A stretch of DNA of 64,000 nucleotides from Mycolicibacterium sp. ND9-15 (lineage in GTDB: Bacteria; Actinomycetota; Actinomycetes; Mycobacteriales; Mycobacteriaceae). Shown here in pieces: positions 35,753 through 44,443 of the stretch (position 1 is the first letter of the stretch; the number at the start of each line of letters is the position of its first letter). The notes under the pieces are model-generated. The model saw only the letters and a program-made list of their open reading frames with translations, did not search any database and was not told where the DNA came from. A program made the position numbers and the translations under genes. The stretch lies in contig NZ_CP142362.1 in the NCBI RefSeq assembly GCF_035918395.1, positions 2,269,501 to 2,333,500 on the forward strand. The letters run 5' to 3'.

Positions 35753-37270
35753 TCAGATCCGGCCGTTGAACGCCTGCAGCGCAGCGTCCTCGCGGGTGCC
35801 GCCGCGTCCGTCGCCGTAATCGGCATAGTCGGAGATCCACTCGACGGACCGGATCCACTTGACCATCTTGTACCCGTGGTTCGACTCGACCCGCAGCCGC
35901 AACGGTGCGCCGAGATGGAGCTCGAGCGGGCGGCCGTTGCGCTCGTAGGCCAGGATCGTGTCGTCCTCCTCGACCATGTCCAGTGAGAGCGCGGTGTAGA
36001 AGGGTTCTCGTGGACGATGGTCGAACATCTCCTGAGCCAGGCCGTGCGACGTGACCATCACGTAGTTCGCGTCCTGCGGGCGGGGGCCGAGCAAGTCCAG
36101 GACGTCACGCAGCCGCACACCACCCCACTTCGAGGTAGCCGTCCAACCCTGCATGCAGGAATGGACGGCGATGTACTCGGTCTTCGGCAGCGCTCGCAGG
36201 TCCTCCAGGCTCAGATACAGCTTCTTCCCGCTCAGATCGCCGCCGAGTTCGAGACGCCAGTCGCGAAAGTCGTTGTCGCGGTGCGCAAGCCACTCGGTGG
36301 ACTCGTCCGCCGTCGGGGGGAGCCCGTTGGTCCAGTGGAACTCGGAGATGTCCTCTTCCGTGTACGTGCGCTGTCGTCCCATGCGGGGCTTCATCCAGCC
36401 CAACGCAACCCTGCGCACCGGTTCGGTGACCGTGACGAGCACCTTCTGGGCGCGGACCCGGTCGGCGAGGGTGAGGTAGCTGAGGCCGATCCAGAAGGCG
36501 ATCGCCGCGACGATGGTGGCGATGGCGATGGTGAAGGCCTGCGCGTAGCGCGACGGATCGGTGACGCCGAAGACCATGTGGGGCAGGTTGTACTCCGGGT
36601 GCACGAGGAACACCAGCCCGACGTGGATCACGACGAACACGAGCATCAGCACCATGCCGATGAAGTGGATGGAGCGTGCCCCCTGGTGTCCGCCCCACGC
36701 CTTGACGTACCACGGAAAGCGGGACCGGACGGCCGGCGACATCGCGATCCCGGTGAGGATCATCACCGGCGCCAGAATGAAGACGACGCCGGTGTAGGCG
36801 AGCATCTGCAGGGCGTCGTAGGGCTGGAAATGCTCGATCGAGGGGATTCCGAAACCGAGGTAGATGCGCAGCGATTCCATCGCGTCACCGAACACGTCCC
36901 ACGAGGTCGGAATTATCCGCCGCCACAGCCCGGTCGCGAACAGCAAGACGACGTACACGATCCCGGTGAGCAGCCAAAGGGTCGTCCCCACGGCGTGCCA
37001 GTGCCGGCCCAGGCCGACGTTCTTCCGACCTGGCAGGGTCAGCAGCGGACTCGCGGTGCGCTCGTCCATGAGCGAGGTGTAGACCCCCTCCTGCGTCGGG
37101 AGCTTGCGTCGGGTGAACTTGACCCACTCGGTGCCGGGCTTGCAGTCGTTGCGCCACCAGAAGCGTGGCAGCGAAGCGATGATCTCCCACCCGCTGCGCA
37201 CCAGGATGCCCATGAGCAAGAAGTTCAGTAGGTGGGTGGTCCGCAGCCACAGCGGAAAATCTGGATCCAC
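35753..37270 (-). CDS. membrane cytochrome b561-like domain fused to sulfite-oxidase-type molybdopterin domain
   Basis: A 505-residue fusion. Residues ~1-265 are a membrane domain with several helices and His residues suited to haem b (GRHWHAVGTTLWLLTG, SIHFIGMVLMLVFVVIHVG). Residues ~320-480 are a sulfite-oxidase/YedY-type molybdopterin domain with VHSCMQGWTATSKWGGVRLRDVL, Cys372 being the predicted Mo ligand, and LRVESNHGYKMVKWI. YedYZ normally uses two chains. The GTG at 37270 has GGAGG 5 bases upstream; an upstream in-frame GTG at 37363 lacks one. A CstR-like palindrome lies 43 bases upstream. The substrate, perhaps sulfite or a sulfoxide, is inferred. Confidence 0.8.
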   Translation of the reverse strand: MDPDFPLWLRTTHLLNFLLMGILVRSGWEIIASLPRFWWRNDCKPGTEWVKFTRRKLPTQEGVYTSLMDERTASPLLTLPGRKNVGLGRHWHAVGTTLWLLTGIVYVVLLFATGLWRRIIPTSWDVFGDAMESLRIYLGFGIPSIEHFQPYDALQMLAYTGVVFILAPVMILTGIAMSPAVRSRFPWYVKAWGGHQGARSIHFIGMVLMLVFVVIHVGLVFLVHPEYNLPHMVFGVTDPSRYAQAFTIAIATIVAAIAFWIGLSYLTLADRVRAQKVLVTVTEPVRRVALGWMKPRMGRQRTYTEEDISEFHWTNGLPPTADESTEWLAHRDNDFRDWRLELGGDLSGKKLYLSLEDLRALPKTEYIAVHSCMQGWTATSKWGGVRLRDVLDLLGPRPQDANYVMVTSHGLAQEMFDHRPREPFYTALSLDMVEEDDTILAYERNGRPLELHLGAPLRLRVESNHGYKMVKWIRSVEWISDYADYGDGRGGTREDAALQAFNGRI

Positions 37271-37312
37271 GAAGCCTCCATCGATGGTTGGGGGCCGCAC
37301 TAGTAAAGCGCG

Positions 37313-37326
37313 TCCCCCCAAGGGGA
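37313..37326. promoter_or_regulatory. palindrome resembling the sulfide-locus operators
   Basis: TCCCCCCAAGGGGA is a perfect 5-4-5 palindrome 43 bases upstream of the molybdopterin oxidoreductase start. It matches the operator 1 core TACCCCCATGGGTA at 11 of 14 positions and directly adjoins a TGGTCA hexamer on the minus strand, the same placement after a -35-like element seen at the sulfide locus. Confidence 0.4.
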
Positions 37327-37444
37327 TGACCAGAACGGGTCGTCCTGAATCATCCGAACTCACCCGAAATCGACACCCAGGTCGGGCGGAGTGGGTGATG
37401 ACCGCGGCGATTGCGTCAGCTGATCTCTCGGGCGTACAAAGACG

Positions 37445-37924
37445 TCAGCCGGCGTGCTGATCGGGCGCCGTTTCCTTGGGCTGAGCAGTCCAGGCGGGGG
37501 GCTCGTCGGTGCCGGCCGATTCGTCCCGTGCGGCCTCGGCGCTTGTCGGCTGGACCACGCCGGATGCGTGATGCACCGGGGCATAGATCACGTAGACCCG
37601 CAGCGGTTCGTCACCGGTGTTGATCACGTCGTGCCAGGTGCCGGCGGGAACTTGAATGGACCAACCGTCCGAGACGTCTCGCTGAAAATCGAGGCGGTCC
37701 TTGGCTGGGCCCATGACGGCCCTGCCCTGGCCGGCGTCGAGACGCAGGAACTGATCGGTATTGGGGTGGACTTCCAGGCCGATGGACTCGCCAACCGGAA
37801 TGGACATCAGGGTGACCTGGAGGTACTTCCCGGTCCAGGCCACCGTCCGATAGTTCTCGTTCTGGCGGGTGGCCGTTTCGATGTCGAAGGCGTTGGGGCG
37901 GGGCCCGTTGTCATCGATCGTCAT
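37445..37924 (-). CDS. cupin-domain protein
   Basis: A 159-residue protein with a single cupin domain: GLEVHPNTDQFLRLDAGQG is motif 1 (one His and a Gln/Asp in place of HxH) and VPAGTWHDVINTGDEPLRVYVIY is motif 2. The last ~40 residues are low-complexity. Small cupins bind metals and may be enzymes or sensors; function unknown. GGAGG lies 8 bases before the ATG. It precedes the molybdopterin gene on the same strand by 174 bases. Confidence 0.78.
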   Translation of the reverse strand: MTIDDNGPRPNAFDIETATRQNENYRTVAWTGKYLQVTLMSIPVGESIGLEVHPNTDQFLRLDAGQGRAVMGPAKDRLDFQRDVSDGWSIQVPAGTWHDVINTGDEPLRVYVIYAPVHHASGVVQPTSAEAARDESAGTDEPPAWTAQPKETAPDQHAG

Positions 37925-38129
37925 GGCATGTGCCTCCTTCCTGTTTCGATGCTGTCACAGGGCACCGTCCTGCGACCTGCGACCATCGAAACCGTCGGCA
38001 TGGCGAGGAAGGCGCCGACGAATCGGCCGCCATCGCGGAGAGCTGGAGGCCCCGAGCACCGACAAGATGATCGCCAACTTCGGCGAAGCAGCTTCAGCGA
38101 GAATGGTTTCGTGGATTGCGCAGGTGATC

Positions 38130-38567
38130 TCACGTCGTGATGCGCATCTCGGCACCCGGATGCGAACTGAGCGTGACGACCACAGTGCCGCTTCCGGTCT
38201 CGAATGTGGTGCTGGCGTACCCGATGAAACCGTAGTGCCGGTCGATTGTCGAGACCGCGGTGATGTCACCGCCGCCCGAGGCGCCGGTGTCGAGGTTCTC
38301 CCAGGTCGCGGTCGCGGTGAGCGCACAGGAACCGTCGTAGATGCCGGCGTCGTAGTGGACTGCAACGCGGACCCCGTCCTCGACCCGATCACCGACCTGT
38401 ACCGGTGTCACCTGGGCCTCGGCGCTGACGCTCCCGCCACACGTCGGGGATGCCACCACGGGGACTCGGTCGAGGTACGCGAAGGCGTCGGCATGGGCGG
38501 TTGCCGACCACAGCCAGGGTGCGGTGAGCGCGACGGCGAGCACACCGCAAGCGCGAACCGAGGTCAT
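38130..38567 (-). CDS. secreted protein of unknown function
   Basis: A 145-residue protein with a Sec signal (MTSVRACGVLAVALTAPWLWSATAHA) and a beta-rich mature domain with two cysteines (SPTCGGSV, DGSCALTATATW) likely joined. I do not recognise a family; it is the type of small exported protein common in mycobacteria. It lies 31 bases downstream of mmpL on the same strand and may be cotranscribed with mmpS-mmpL. The 205 bases between it and the cupin gene contain nothing recognisable. Confidence 0.65.
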   Translation of the reverse strand: MTSVRACGVLAVALTAPWLWSATAHADAFAYLDRVPVVASPTCGGSVSAEAQVTPVQVGDRVEDGVRVAVHYDAGIYDGSCALTATATWENLDTGASGGGDITAVSTIDRHYGFIGYASTTFETGSGTVVVTLSSHPGAEMRITT

Positions 38568-38598
38568 GCCGGGGTTATCGACCGTCGCGCGCGCGGTG

Positions 38599-41487
38599 TT
38601 AGCGAACCTGCCTTTCGGAACGCAGCAATGTTCGCACGGCCGGGCGCGATCCGTACGGGCGCAGCATTCTGCTGGCCGGTCGCGGCCGGATGTTCAGCGG
38701 CCACCAGAACCAGCGGCCGAGCAGGGCCGCGATCGACGGTGTCATGAACGACCGCACGATCAAGGTGTCGAACAGCAGTCCGAGACCGATCGTGGTGCCG
38801 ATCTGGCCCAGCACGACGAGGTCACTGAAGATGAACGAGGACATCGTCGCGGCAAAGACGAGGCCCGCCGCCGTGACCACGCTGCCGGTTCCGGCCATCG
38901 CGCGGATGATGCCGGTGTTGAGCCCCGCGCCGATCTCCTCTTTGAACCGCGAGATCAGCAACAGGTTGTAATCCGCGCCGACGGCGAGCAGCAGGATGAT
39001 CGCGAGCGGAAGCACGATCCAGTACAACGGGAGCCCGAAAATATACTGCCACACCAGAACCGACACCCCGAATGACGCACCCAGCGACAGCGCGACGGTA
39101 CCCACGATCACCACGGCGGCCACCAGGCTGCGGGTGATGAACATCATGATCAGCAGGATGAGCGCCATCGCGGCCAATGCCACGATCAGCAGGTCGTACT
39201 TGGCGCCGTCCCGAATGTCCTTGTAGGTCGAGGCGGTGCCGGCCACGTAGATCTTGGCGTCGGACAGCGGTGTGGCTTTGATCGCATCGAACGCGGACTC
39301 CTTGATCCCGTCGATGTGTGAAATGCCTTCGGGTGTCGCCGGCTTACCGTCGTGGGTGATGATCATGCGCGCGGCCTTGCCGTCAGGCGAGAGGAACAAC
39401 TTGAGGCCACGTTTGAAATCGGCGTTGTCAAACGCTTCCGGGGGTAGATAGAACGAGTCGTCGTTCTTGGCGGCGTCGAACGCCTGGCCCATTGCGGTCG
39501 AATTCTGCAGCGCCTCTTCGCTCTGCGCGTTGATTCCCGTCGTGGTGGCGTAATTGGACAGGGTGAGGTCCCTGTTGCGCTCCTGGATGGCGATCTGCGG
39601 AGGGAGAAGAGCCAACAGTTGCGGTTGGAGTGCGTCCAACTTGTCGAGGCTCGCGGTGATGCTGGCGAATTGGTCGGCGAGAAGGCTGATTCCGTCCAGA
39701 GAATCGAACACCGATCTCAGGGCCGCACACATGGGAATGTCGAAACAGTGCGGCTCCCAGTAGAAGTAGTTGCGTATCGGCCGGAATTGGTCGTCGAAGT
39801 CGGCCAGCTTGTCGCGGAGGTCGTTGACGATCTCTACCGTGTCGTGGAAGGCCTGGGTCTGCTCGTGCGTGGCGGCGGCGCTGGCTTGCTGCAACGCCAC
39901 CTGCTGCTTGAGGATGTCGATGGTGTTGCTGATCTCGTTGGCTTGCTTCAACAGATCGGCGCCGCGCGCCTGCTGATAGCTGAGATTCATGATCTGGCTG
40001 GCGCTTTGCGCGCTGATCTGGAAGGGGATGGAGCTGTGGCTGATCGGTGTTCCCAGCGGTCGGGTGATCGACTGCACCAGCGATACGCCGCGGGTGTGCA
40101 GGACGCTCTTGGCGACGCGCTCCAAGGTCAGCATGTCGGCGGGATTGCGCATGTCGTGGTCGGCCTCGATCATCAGCAGTTCCGGATTGAGCCGCGCCTC
40201 GGAGAAGTGTTGTTCGGCGGCCGCGTAACCGATCACGGCCGGCGCGAATTCGGGTAGATAGTCGCGGGCGTCGTAGCTGGTTTTATAACCCGGCAGGGCC
40301 AGCACGCCGACCAGTGCCAGCAGGCAGGAGACAGCAAGGATGGGGCCCGGCCACCGGACGATCGAGGTGCCGATCCGACGCCATCCGCGCACGCGCGTCT
40401 TGCGTTTCGGTTCCATCAGCCCGATGCGGGTGGCGATCAGGAGAACGGCGGGGCCGAGCGTCAGCGCGGCCGACAAAGTCACCAGAACGCCGATGGCGGC
40501 CGGTATGCCCAGTGTCTGGAAGTACGGCAGTCGGGTGAAGGCGAGGCAGGCGACGGCGCCGGCGATCGTCAACCCCGATCCGACGATGACGTGCACGGTG
40601 CCGCGGAACATGTCGTGGTAGGCCGTGATCCGGTCCATGCCTTTGTTGCGTGCTTCGTGGTATCGGCCGACGATGAAGATCGCGTAGTCGGTACCGGCCG
40701 CAATCGCAAGCAGCGTCAACAGATTCGTCGCATAGGTGGTCAGGCCGATGAGTCCGGAATTGGCGAGCACCGAGACGACGCCGCGCGCTGCGGCGAGCTC
40801 GACGAGCACCGTGACGAGCACGATCAGCGTGGTAGGGATGGAGCGGTAGACGAGGAGCAGCATCACCGCGATCACCAGGAAGGTGATGCCGGTGACTTTG
40901 TGCGTGCCTGCGCTGCCCACTTGGAAGTTGTCGGTGATCAGCGGCGCCGCACCGGTGACGTAGACGTTCAGCCCGGCCGGCGGCGGCGTGTTCCTGACGA
41001 TCTCGCGAACGGCATCGACGGACTGATTCGCCAGCGCCTCACCCTGATTGCCCGCGAGGTACAGCTGCACGAGTGCAGCCTTGCCGTCTTTGCTCTGCGA
41101 GCCGCCGGCCGTCAACGGATCACCCCAGAAATCCTGAATGTGCTCGACATGTTTGGTGTCGGCCGCCAACCGGCGCACCAGTCCGTCGTAATACTCGTGC
41201 GCCTCGGCGCCCAGGGGCTGATCGCTCTCGAGCACGATCATGGCCGCGCTGTCGGAGTCGAACTCGTCGAAGACGTCGCCGATATGACGCATCGCCATGA
41301 TCGACGGTGAGTCGGCGGCATTCTGCGACACCGACCGCTGTGCTCCGACGATTTCGAGTTGGGGGGCGACGGTGTTCGTCACCGCGGCCACCGCGATCCA
41401 CAACAAAAGGATCGGTAAGGCCAGGCGTCGGATGAGGCGTGCCGGCCTGGACGCGCGCACCGATTCCTGGGCGTGGTCCACGCTCAT
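38599..41487 (-). CDS. MmpL-family RND transporter
   Basis: A 962-residue RND transporter with 12 helices and two large periplasmic loops (about residues 50-190 and 400-730, the second rich in coiled coil). The proton-relay Asp-Tyr pairs are in AAGTDYAIFIVGRYHEA and AVGADYNLLLISRF. MmpL proteins export lipids or siderophores. It overlaps mmpS by ATGA, the MmpS4/5-MmpL4/5 arrangement seen in siderophore exporters. A TetR gene divergent from mmpS is the likely repressor. Confidence 0.92.
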   Translation of the reverse strand: MSVDHAQESVRASRPARLIRRLALPILLLWIAVAAVTNTVAPQLEIVGAQRSVSQNAADSPSIMAMRHIGDVFDEFDSDSAAMIVLESDQPLGAEAHEYYDGLVRRLAADTKHVEHIQDFWGDPLTAGGSQSKDGKAALVQLYLAGNQGEALANQSVDAVREIVRNTPPPAGLNVYVTGAAPLITDNFQVGSAGTHKVTGITFLVIAVMLLLVYRSIPTTLIVLVTVLVELAAARGVVSVLANSGLIGLTTYATNLLTLLAIAAGTDYAIFIVGRYHEARNKGMDRITAYHDMFRGTVHVIVGSGLTIAGAVACLAFTRLPYFQTLGIPAAIGVLVTLSAALTLGPAVLLIATRIGLMEPKRKTRVRGWRRIGTSIVRWPGPILAVSCLLALVGVLALPGYKTSYDARDYLPEFAPAVIGYAAAEQHFSEARLNPELLMIEADHDMRNPADMLTLERVAKSVLHTRGVSLVQSITRPLGTPISHSSIPFQISAQSASQIMNLSYQQARGADLLKQANEISNTIDILKQQVALQQASAAATHEQTQAFHDTVEIVNDLRDKLADFDDQFRPIRNYFYWEPHCFDIPMCAALRSVFDSLDGISLLADQFASITASLDKLDALQPQLLALLPPQIAIQERNRDLTLSNYATTTGINAQSEEALQNSTAMGQAFDAAKNDDSFYLPPEAFDNADFKRGLKLFLSPDGKAARMIITHDGKPATPEGISHIDGIKESAFDAIKATPLSDAKIYVAGTASTYKDIRDGAKYDLLIVALAAMALILLIMMFITRSLVAAVVIVGTVALSLGASFGVSVLVWQYIFGLPLYWIVLPLAIILLLAVGADYNLLLISRFKEEIGAGLNTGIIRAMAGTGSVVTAAGLVFAATMSSFIFSDLVVLGQIGTTIGLGLLFDTLIVRSFMTPSIAALLGRWFWWPLNIRPRPASRMLRPYGSRPAVRTLLRSERQVR

Positions 41488-41930
41488 GCGGTCTTGTCCA
41501 GGCACGAGATGTAGCCGTTCACGTCGTCGGAGGACCTTTCGTCCTTCACCACTCCGTTCACAGTGATGCGGCAGCCGATCAGCGTCCCGTCACCTTGCGC
41601 GCGCAGGTCGACGAAAAGGGTCGGCTCGTCGGTGGTCAACTCGTGCGACCACGGCAGAGGTGTGTCGTCGACGCGTTGGGGTTGGGCGTCGATGTCGAGG
41701 TAGTTGATGGTGGCGACGGAGCCGGGCGTGCCGAAGACTTCGAGCAGCACGCGCTTGGGGTTGAATCCGGTGTTTTCCAGAGCGTCGGCGCCGGCACGGG
41801 ACACGACGTTGTTGGATCCGAAAATCCCGTGCAGCCGGTGGATGCTGAAGGAGACAAGCGCGACGACGATCACGGCGACCACGATCATCCATCGTCGACG
41901 GACCACCTTGCCTACCGAGAAACCGCTCAC
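41484..41930 (-). CDS. MmpS-family membrane protein
   Basis: A 148-residue MmpS protein: one N-terminal helix (RRRWMIVVAVIVVALVSFSIHRLHGIFG) followed by a beta-sandwich domain (VLLEVFGTPGSVATINYLDIDAQPQRV, GCRITVNGVVKDERSS). MmpS proteins act with their MmpL partner in the periplasm. The GTG at 41930 is chosen for the AAAGGG upstream and the normal family length; ATGs further out overlap the operator region. Divergent from the TetR gene. Confidence 0.87.
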   Translation of the reverse strand: MSGFSVGKVVRRRWMIVVAVIVVALVSFSIHRLHGIFGSNNVVSRAGADALENTGFNPKRVLLEVFGTPGSVATINYLDIDAQPQRVDDTPLPWSHELTTDEPTLFVDLRAQGDGTLIGCRITVNGVVKDERSSDDVNGYISCLDKTA

Positions 41931-41996
41931 CCGAGGCCCTTTCGCTCTCCGGCCGACTTGTCGGGCCTGGCGTGGCAGCTTGAGCGCGCGCATAGG

Positions 41997-42010
41997 CCGT
42001 CTGAAGACGG
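41997..42010. promoter_or_regulatory. palindrome upstream of mmpS
   Basis: CCGTCTGAAGACGG pairs over six bases on each side of a two-base centre. It lies in the mmpS-tetR divergent region and abuts the stronger palindrome at 42010, so it may be a second operator for the same repressor. Confidence 0.4.
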
Positions 42011-42023
42011 TACGGTACCGTAC
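42010..42023. promoter_or_regulatory. probable TetR operator for the mmpS-mmpL operon
   Basis: GTACGGTACCGTAC is a perfect 14-base palindrome between the divergent mmpS (start 41930) and tetR (start 42069) genes, an arrangement typical of autoregulated TetR repressors. Confidence 0.6.
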
Positions 42024-42068
42024 TGGTGGCCGCAACCGTTACGTGCGGCAGTTCGAGGAGTGCGCACA

Positions 42069-42665
42069 GTGTCTGAATCCGGGAAACCCTCGGGGTCGCG
42101 GTGGACCGCGCGGGAGGCCGAACTGCTGGCGATCACGCTGCAGCAACTGCAGCAACACGGATACGACCGCTTGACGGTGGAAGCCGTTGCGACGCAAGCG
42201 AAGGCCAGCAAGGCGACGGTGTATCGACGATGGCCATCGAAGGCGGACCTGGTGCTTGCCGCCTTCATCGAAGGCACCTCTGTCACCGCTGTCCCCCCGA
42301 ACACCGGCTCCCTGCGAAACGATCTGCTCGCGCTCGGCGCCTCGGTGTGCCGGCAGGCGTGTGAGCACGGCAGCACCATGCGAGCCGTTCTCAACGAGAT
42401 GTCGCACAACCCGGGATTGAAGCAGGCGATGCAGGACGAGTTCGTTCATCAGCGCAAGCTCGTGATCGATCAGGTCCTTGCCGACGCCGTCGCGCGCGGC
42501 GAGATCGATGAAGCGCGAATCAACGACGAAATCTACGACCTGCTGCCGGGCTACCTCGTGTTCCGTGCCCTCGTCTCCGCGCGGCCGCCGACCGAGGAGA
42601 CGGTCCGGATCATGGTCGACGACGTCCTGCTGCCCAGCCTTGGGTACCACACCTCGGCGGATTGA
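42069..42665 (+). CDS. TetR-family transcriptional regulator of the MmpSL operon
   Basis: A 198-residue TetR protein. The HTH spans AITLQQLQQHGYDRLTVEAVATQAKASKATVYRRWPSKADLVLAAF, with YRRWPSK the recognition-helix end. The C-terminal domain resembles TetR_C_33-type ligand domains. The GTG at 42069 has GAGGAG 8 bases upstream. It faces mmpS-mmpL with a perfect palindrome between them, so it probably represses both until a substrate or drug is sensed. Confidence 0.88.
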   Translation: MSESGKPSGSRWTAREAELLAITLQQLQQHGYDRLTVEAVATQAKASKATVYRRWPSKADLVLAAFIEGTSVTAVPPNTGSLRNDLLALGASVCRQACEHGSTMRAVLNEMSHNPGLKQAMQDEFVHQRKLVIDQVLADAVARGEIDEARINDEIYDLLPGYLVFRALVSARPPTEETVRIMVDDVLLPSLGYHTSAD

Positions 42666-42688
42666 TTGTTAACCCCTTCCGGCTCAAC

Positions 42689-44290
42689 CTATTCCGTCGC
42701 CTGATTCGGCTCAGTCGCCAGTTTCAGCGGCGCGTGCTCAACGACCTCGTCGGTCCCGGGCCGATCGTCGTATCGCGACATGTACGCGTCGATGTCGCCG
42801 ACGATCTCCGGGCCGGGGGTCCCCCACCCTGGCTGGTAGCCGTACACCTCGCCGAGCGTTCGGTGCCCGCGGTCGCCGTCGAGGATCTCGACGTCCTCCG
42901 GGCCCAGCATGGCCGGGTGACGAACCCCGGCCGCCTCGGAGACCTTCAGCAGATCGCGGCGCAACGTCAGGACGTAGTTGGCCAGCCGGTGCGACTTCTG
43001 CTCCGGATCCAATCCCCGTGCCAGCCACGCGTTCTGCGTCGCGATACCGGTCGGACAGCGATCGGTGTGGCACTTCTGCGCCTGAATGCAGCCGATGGCC
43101 AGCATCGCCTCCCGCGCCACGTTGATGAGGTCGACGCCCAGGGCGAACGCCACGATCGCATTGGCGGGCAGCCCGAGCTTGCCCGACCCGACCCACGTGA
43201 CCCGGTCGGTCAAACCCGCCGAAGCGAACAGCCCGTACACCCGGGCGAAGCCGACCCGGAACGGGAACGACACGTGGTCGGCGAAGACGAGCGGGGCGGC
43301 GCCGGTGCCGCCTTCGCCCCCGTCGATCGTGATGAAGTCCACGCCGCGTTGCCCGTCGGCCATCCGGTCGGCCAGTTCCTGCCAGAAGCCCATCTCCCCC
43401 ACCGCCGACTTGATGCCGACGGGCAAACCCGTGGCATCGGCAACGCGCTCGATGACGTCGAGCATCTCGTCGACGTTGCGGAACGCGGTGTGCCGGGACG
43501 GGCTCGCGACGTCCTTGCCCTGCTCGACGCCACGGATCCGGGCGATCTCCGCGTTCACCTTCGCGCCCGGCAGATGACCCCCCAGGCCGGGTTTGGCGCC
43601 CTGGCTCAGCTTGAACTCGATGGCGCGGACCGGGCCGGAGCCCACGACGTCGATCAGCCGGTCGAGATCGAAGCTGCCGTGCTCGTCGCGGCAACCGAAG
43701 TAGCCGGTGCCGACCTGGAACACCAAGTCGCCACCTTGGCGATGGTGATCCGACAGACCGCCCTCGCCGGTGTTGTGCCAGAAATCGGCGATCTTGGCGC
43801 CCTTGTTGATCGCCTCGATCGCCTGGGGACTGAGCGAGCCGAACGACATCGCCGACACGTTGACCACAGACGACGGCCGGAAGGCATGCCGACGTCCGCG
43901 GGGGCCGCCGAGCACTTTTGCACCGGGCACCTCGATGTCGTGCCCGTGAATCGGCGAGGCGGGCACGACGTCGGAGAACGTGGCCTGCTTGATGATCGGG
44001 TAGGCGGCATTCTCGGTGTCGTTGTCCGTTCCGAACGCGAAGTAGTTGTTCTCCTTCTTCGCCGAGGTGTACACCCAGCGCCGCTGGTCGCGGCTGAACG
44101 GCCGCTCGGCGTCGTTGCTGGTGATGATGTACTGCCGCAATTCCGGGCCGACCGACTCCAGCAGGTACCTCGCCCGCGCGATGATCGGGAAGTTGCGACG
44201 GAGGGCGTGCTCCTTTTGCGCGAGGTCCTGCAGCGCGACGCCGACGAGGGCGGCGGCGGGAGCCAGCGCGGCCAGAGTTCGCTTCGTCAT
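42689..44290 (-). CDS. FMN-binding glutamate-synthase-like protein
   Basis: A 533-residue protein with one N-terminal membrane-spanning segment and a GltB-type FMN/3Fe-4S synthase barrel: NVSAMSFGSLSPQAIEAINKGA, HNTGEGGLSDHH, KLSQGAKPGLGGHLPG, TIDGGEGGTGAAP and the Cys cluster CIQAQKCHTDRCPTGI that would bind a 3Fe-4S centre. The glutaminase and GltD domains are missing, so it is not a complete glutamate synthase. Redox partner and substrate unknown. GGAAGGG precedes the ATG. It diverges from the P-type ATPase gene. Confidence 0.82.
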   Translation of the reverse strand: MTKRTLAALAPAAALVGVALQDLAQKEHALRRNFPIIARARYLLESVGPELRQYIITSNDAERPFSRDQRRWVYTSAKKENNYFAFGTDNDTENAAYPIIKQATFSDVVPASPIHGHDIEVPGAKVLGGPRGRRHAFRPSSVVNVSAMSFGSLSPQAIEAINKGAKIADFWHNTGEGGLSDHHRQGGDLVFQVGTGYFGCRDEHGSFDLDRLIDVVGSGPVRAIEFKLSQGAKPGLGGHLPGAKVNAEIARIRGVEQGKDVASPSRHTAFRNVDEMLDVIERVADATGLPVGIKSAVGEMGFWQELADRMADGQRGVDFITIDGGEGGTGAAPLVFADHVSFPFRVGFARVYGLFASAGLTDRVTWVGSGKLGLPANAIVAFALGVDLINVAREAMLAIGCIQAQKCHTDRCPTGIATQNAWLARGLDPEQKSHRLANYVLTLRRDLLKVSEAAGVRHPAMLGPEDVEILDGDRGHRTLGEVYGYQPGWGTPGPEIVGDIDAYMSRYDDRPGTDEVVEHAPLKLATEPNQATE

Positions 44291-44443
44291 TCGGCCCACC
44301 CTTCCATTCTTGGGTCCCGCACGGGTACTGATCGCCTGCTTATGCCCCGAACCCTCGCTCAACATGCAGCACAACGGGATTGCGGTCTTCGCGCGCCTGC
44401 ACGCATCTGGATGGGCTGCCTTCGCTCGCCGCCGTGATGGGGC

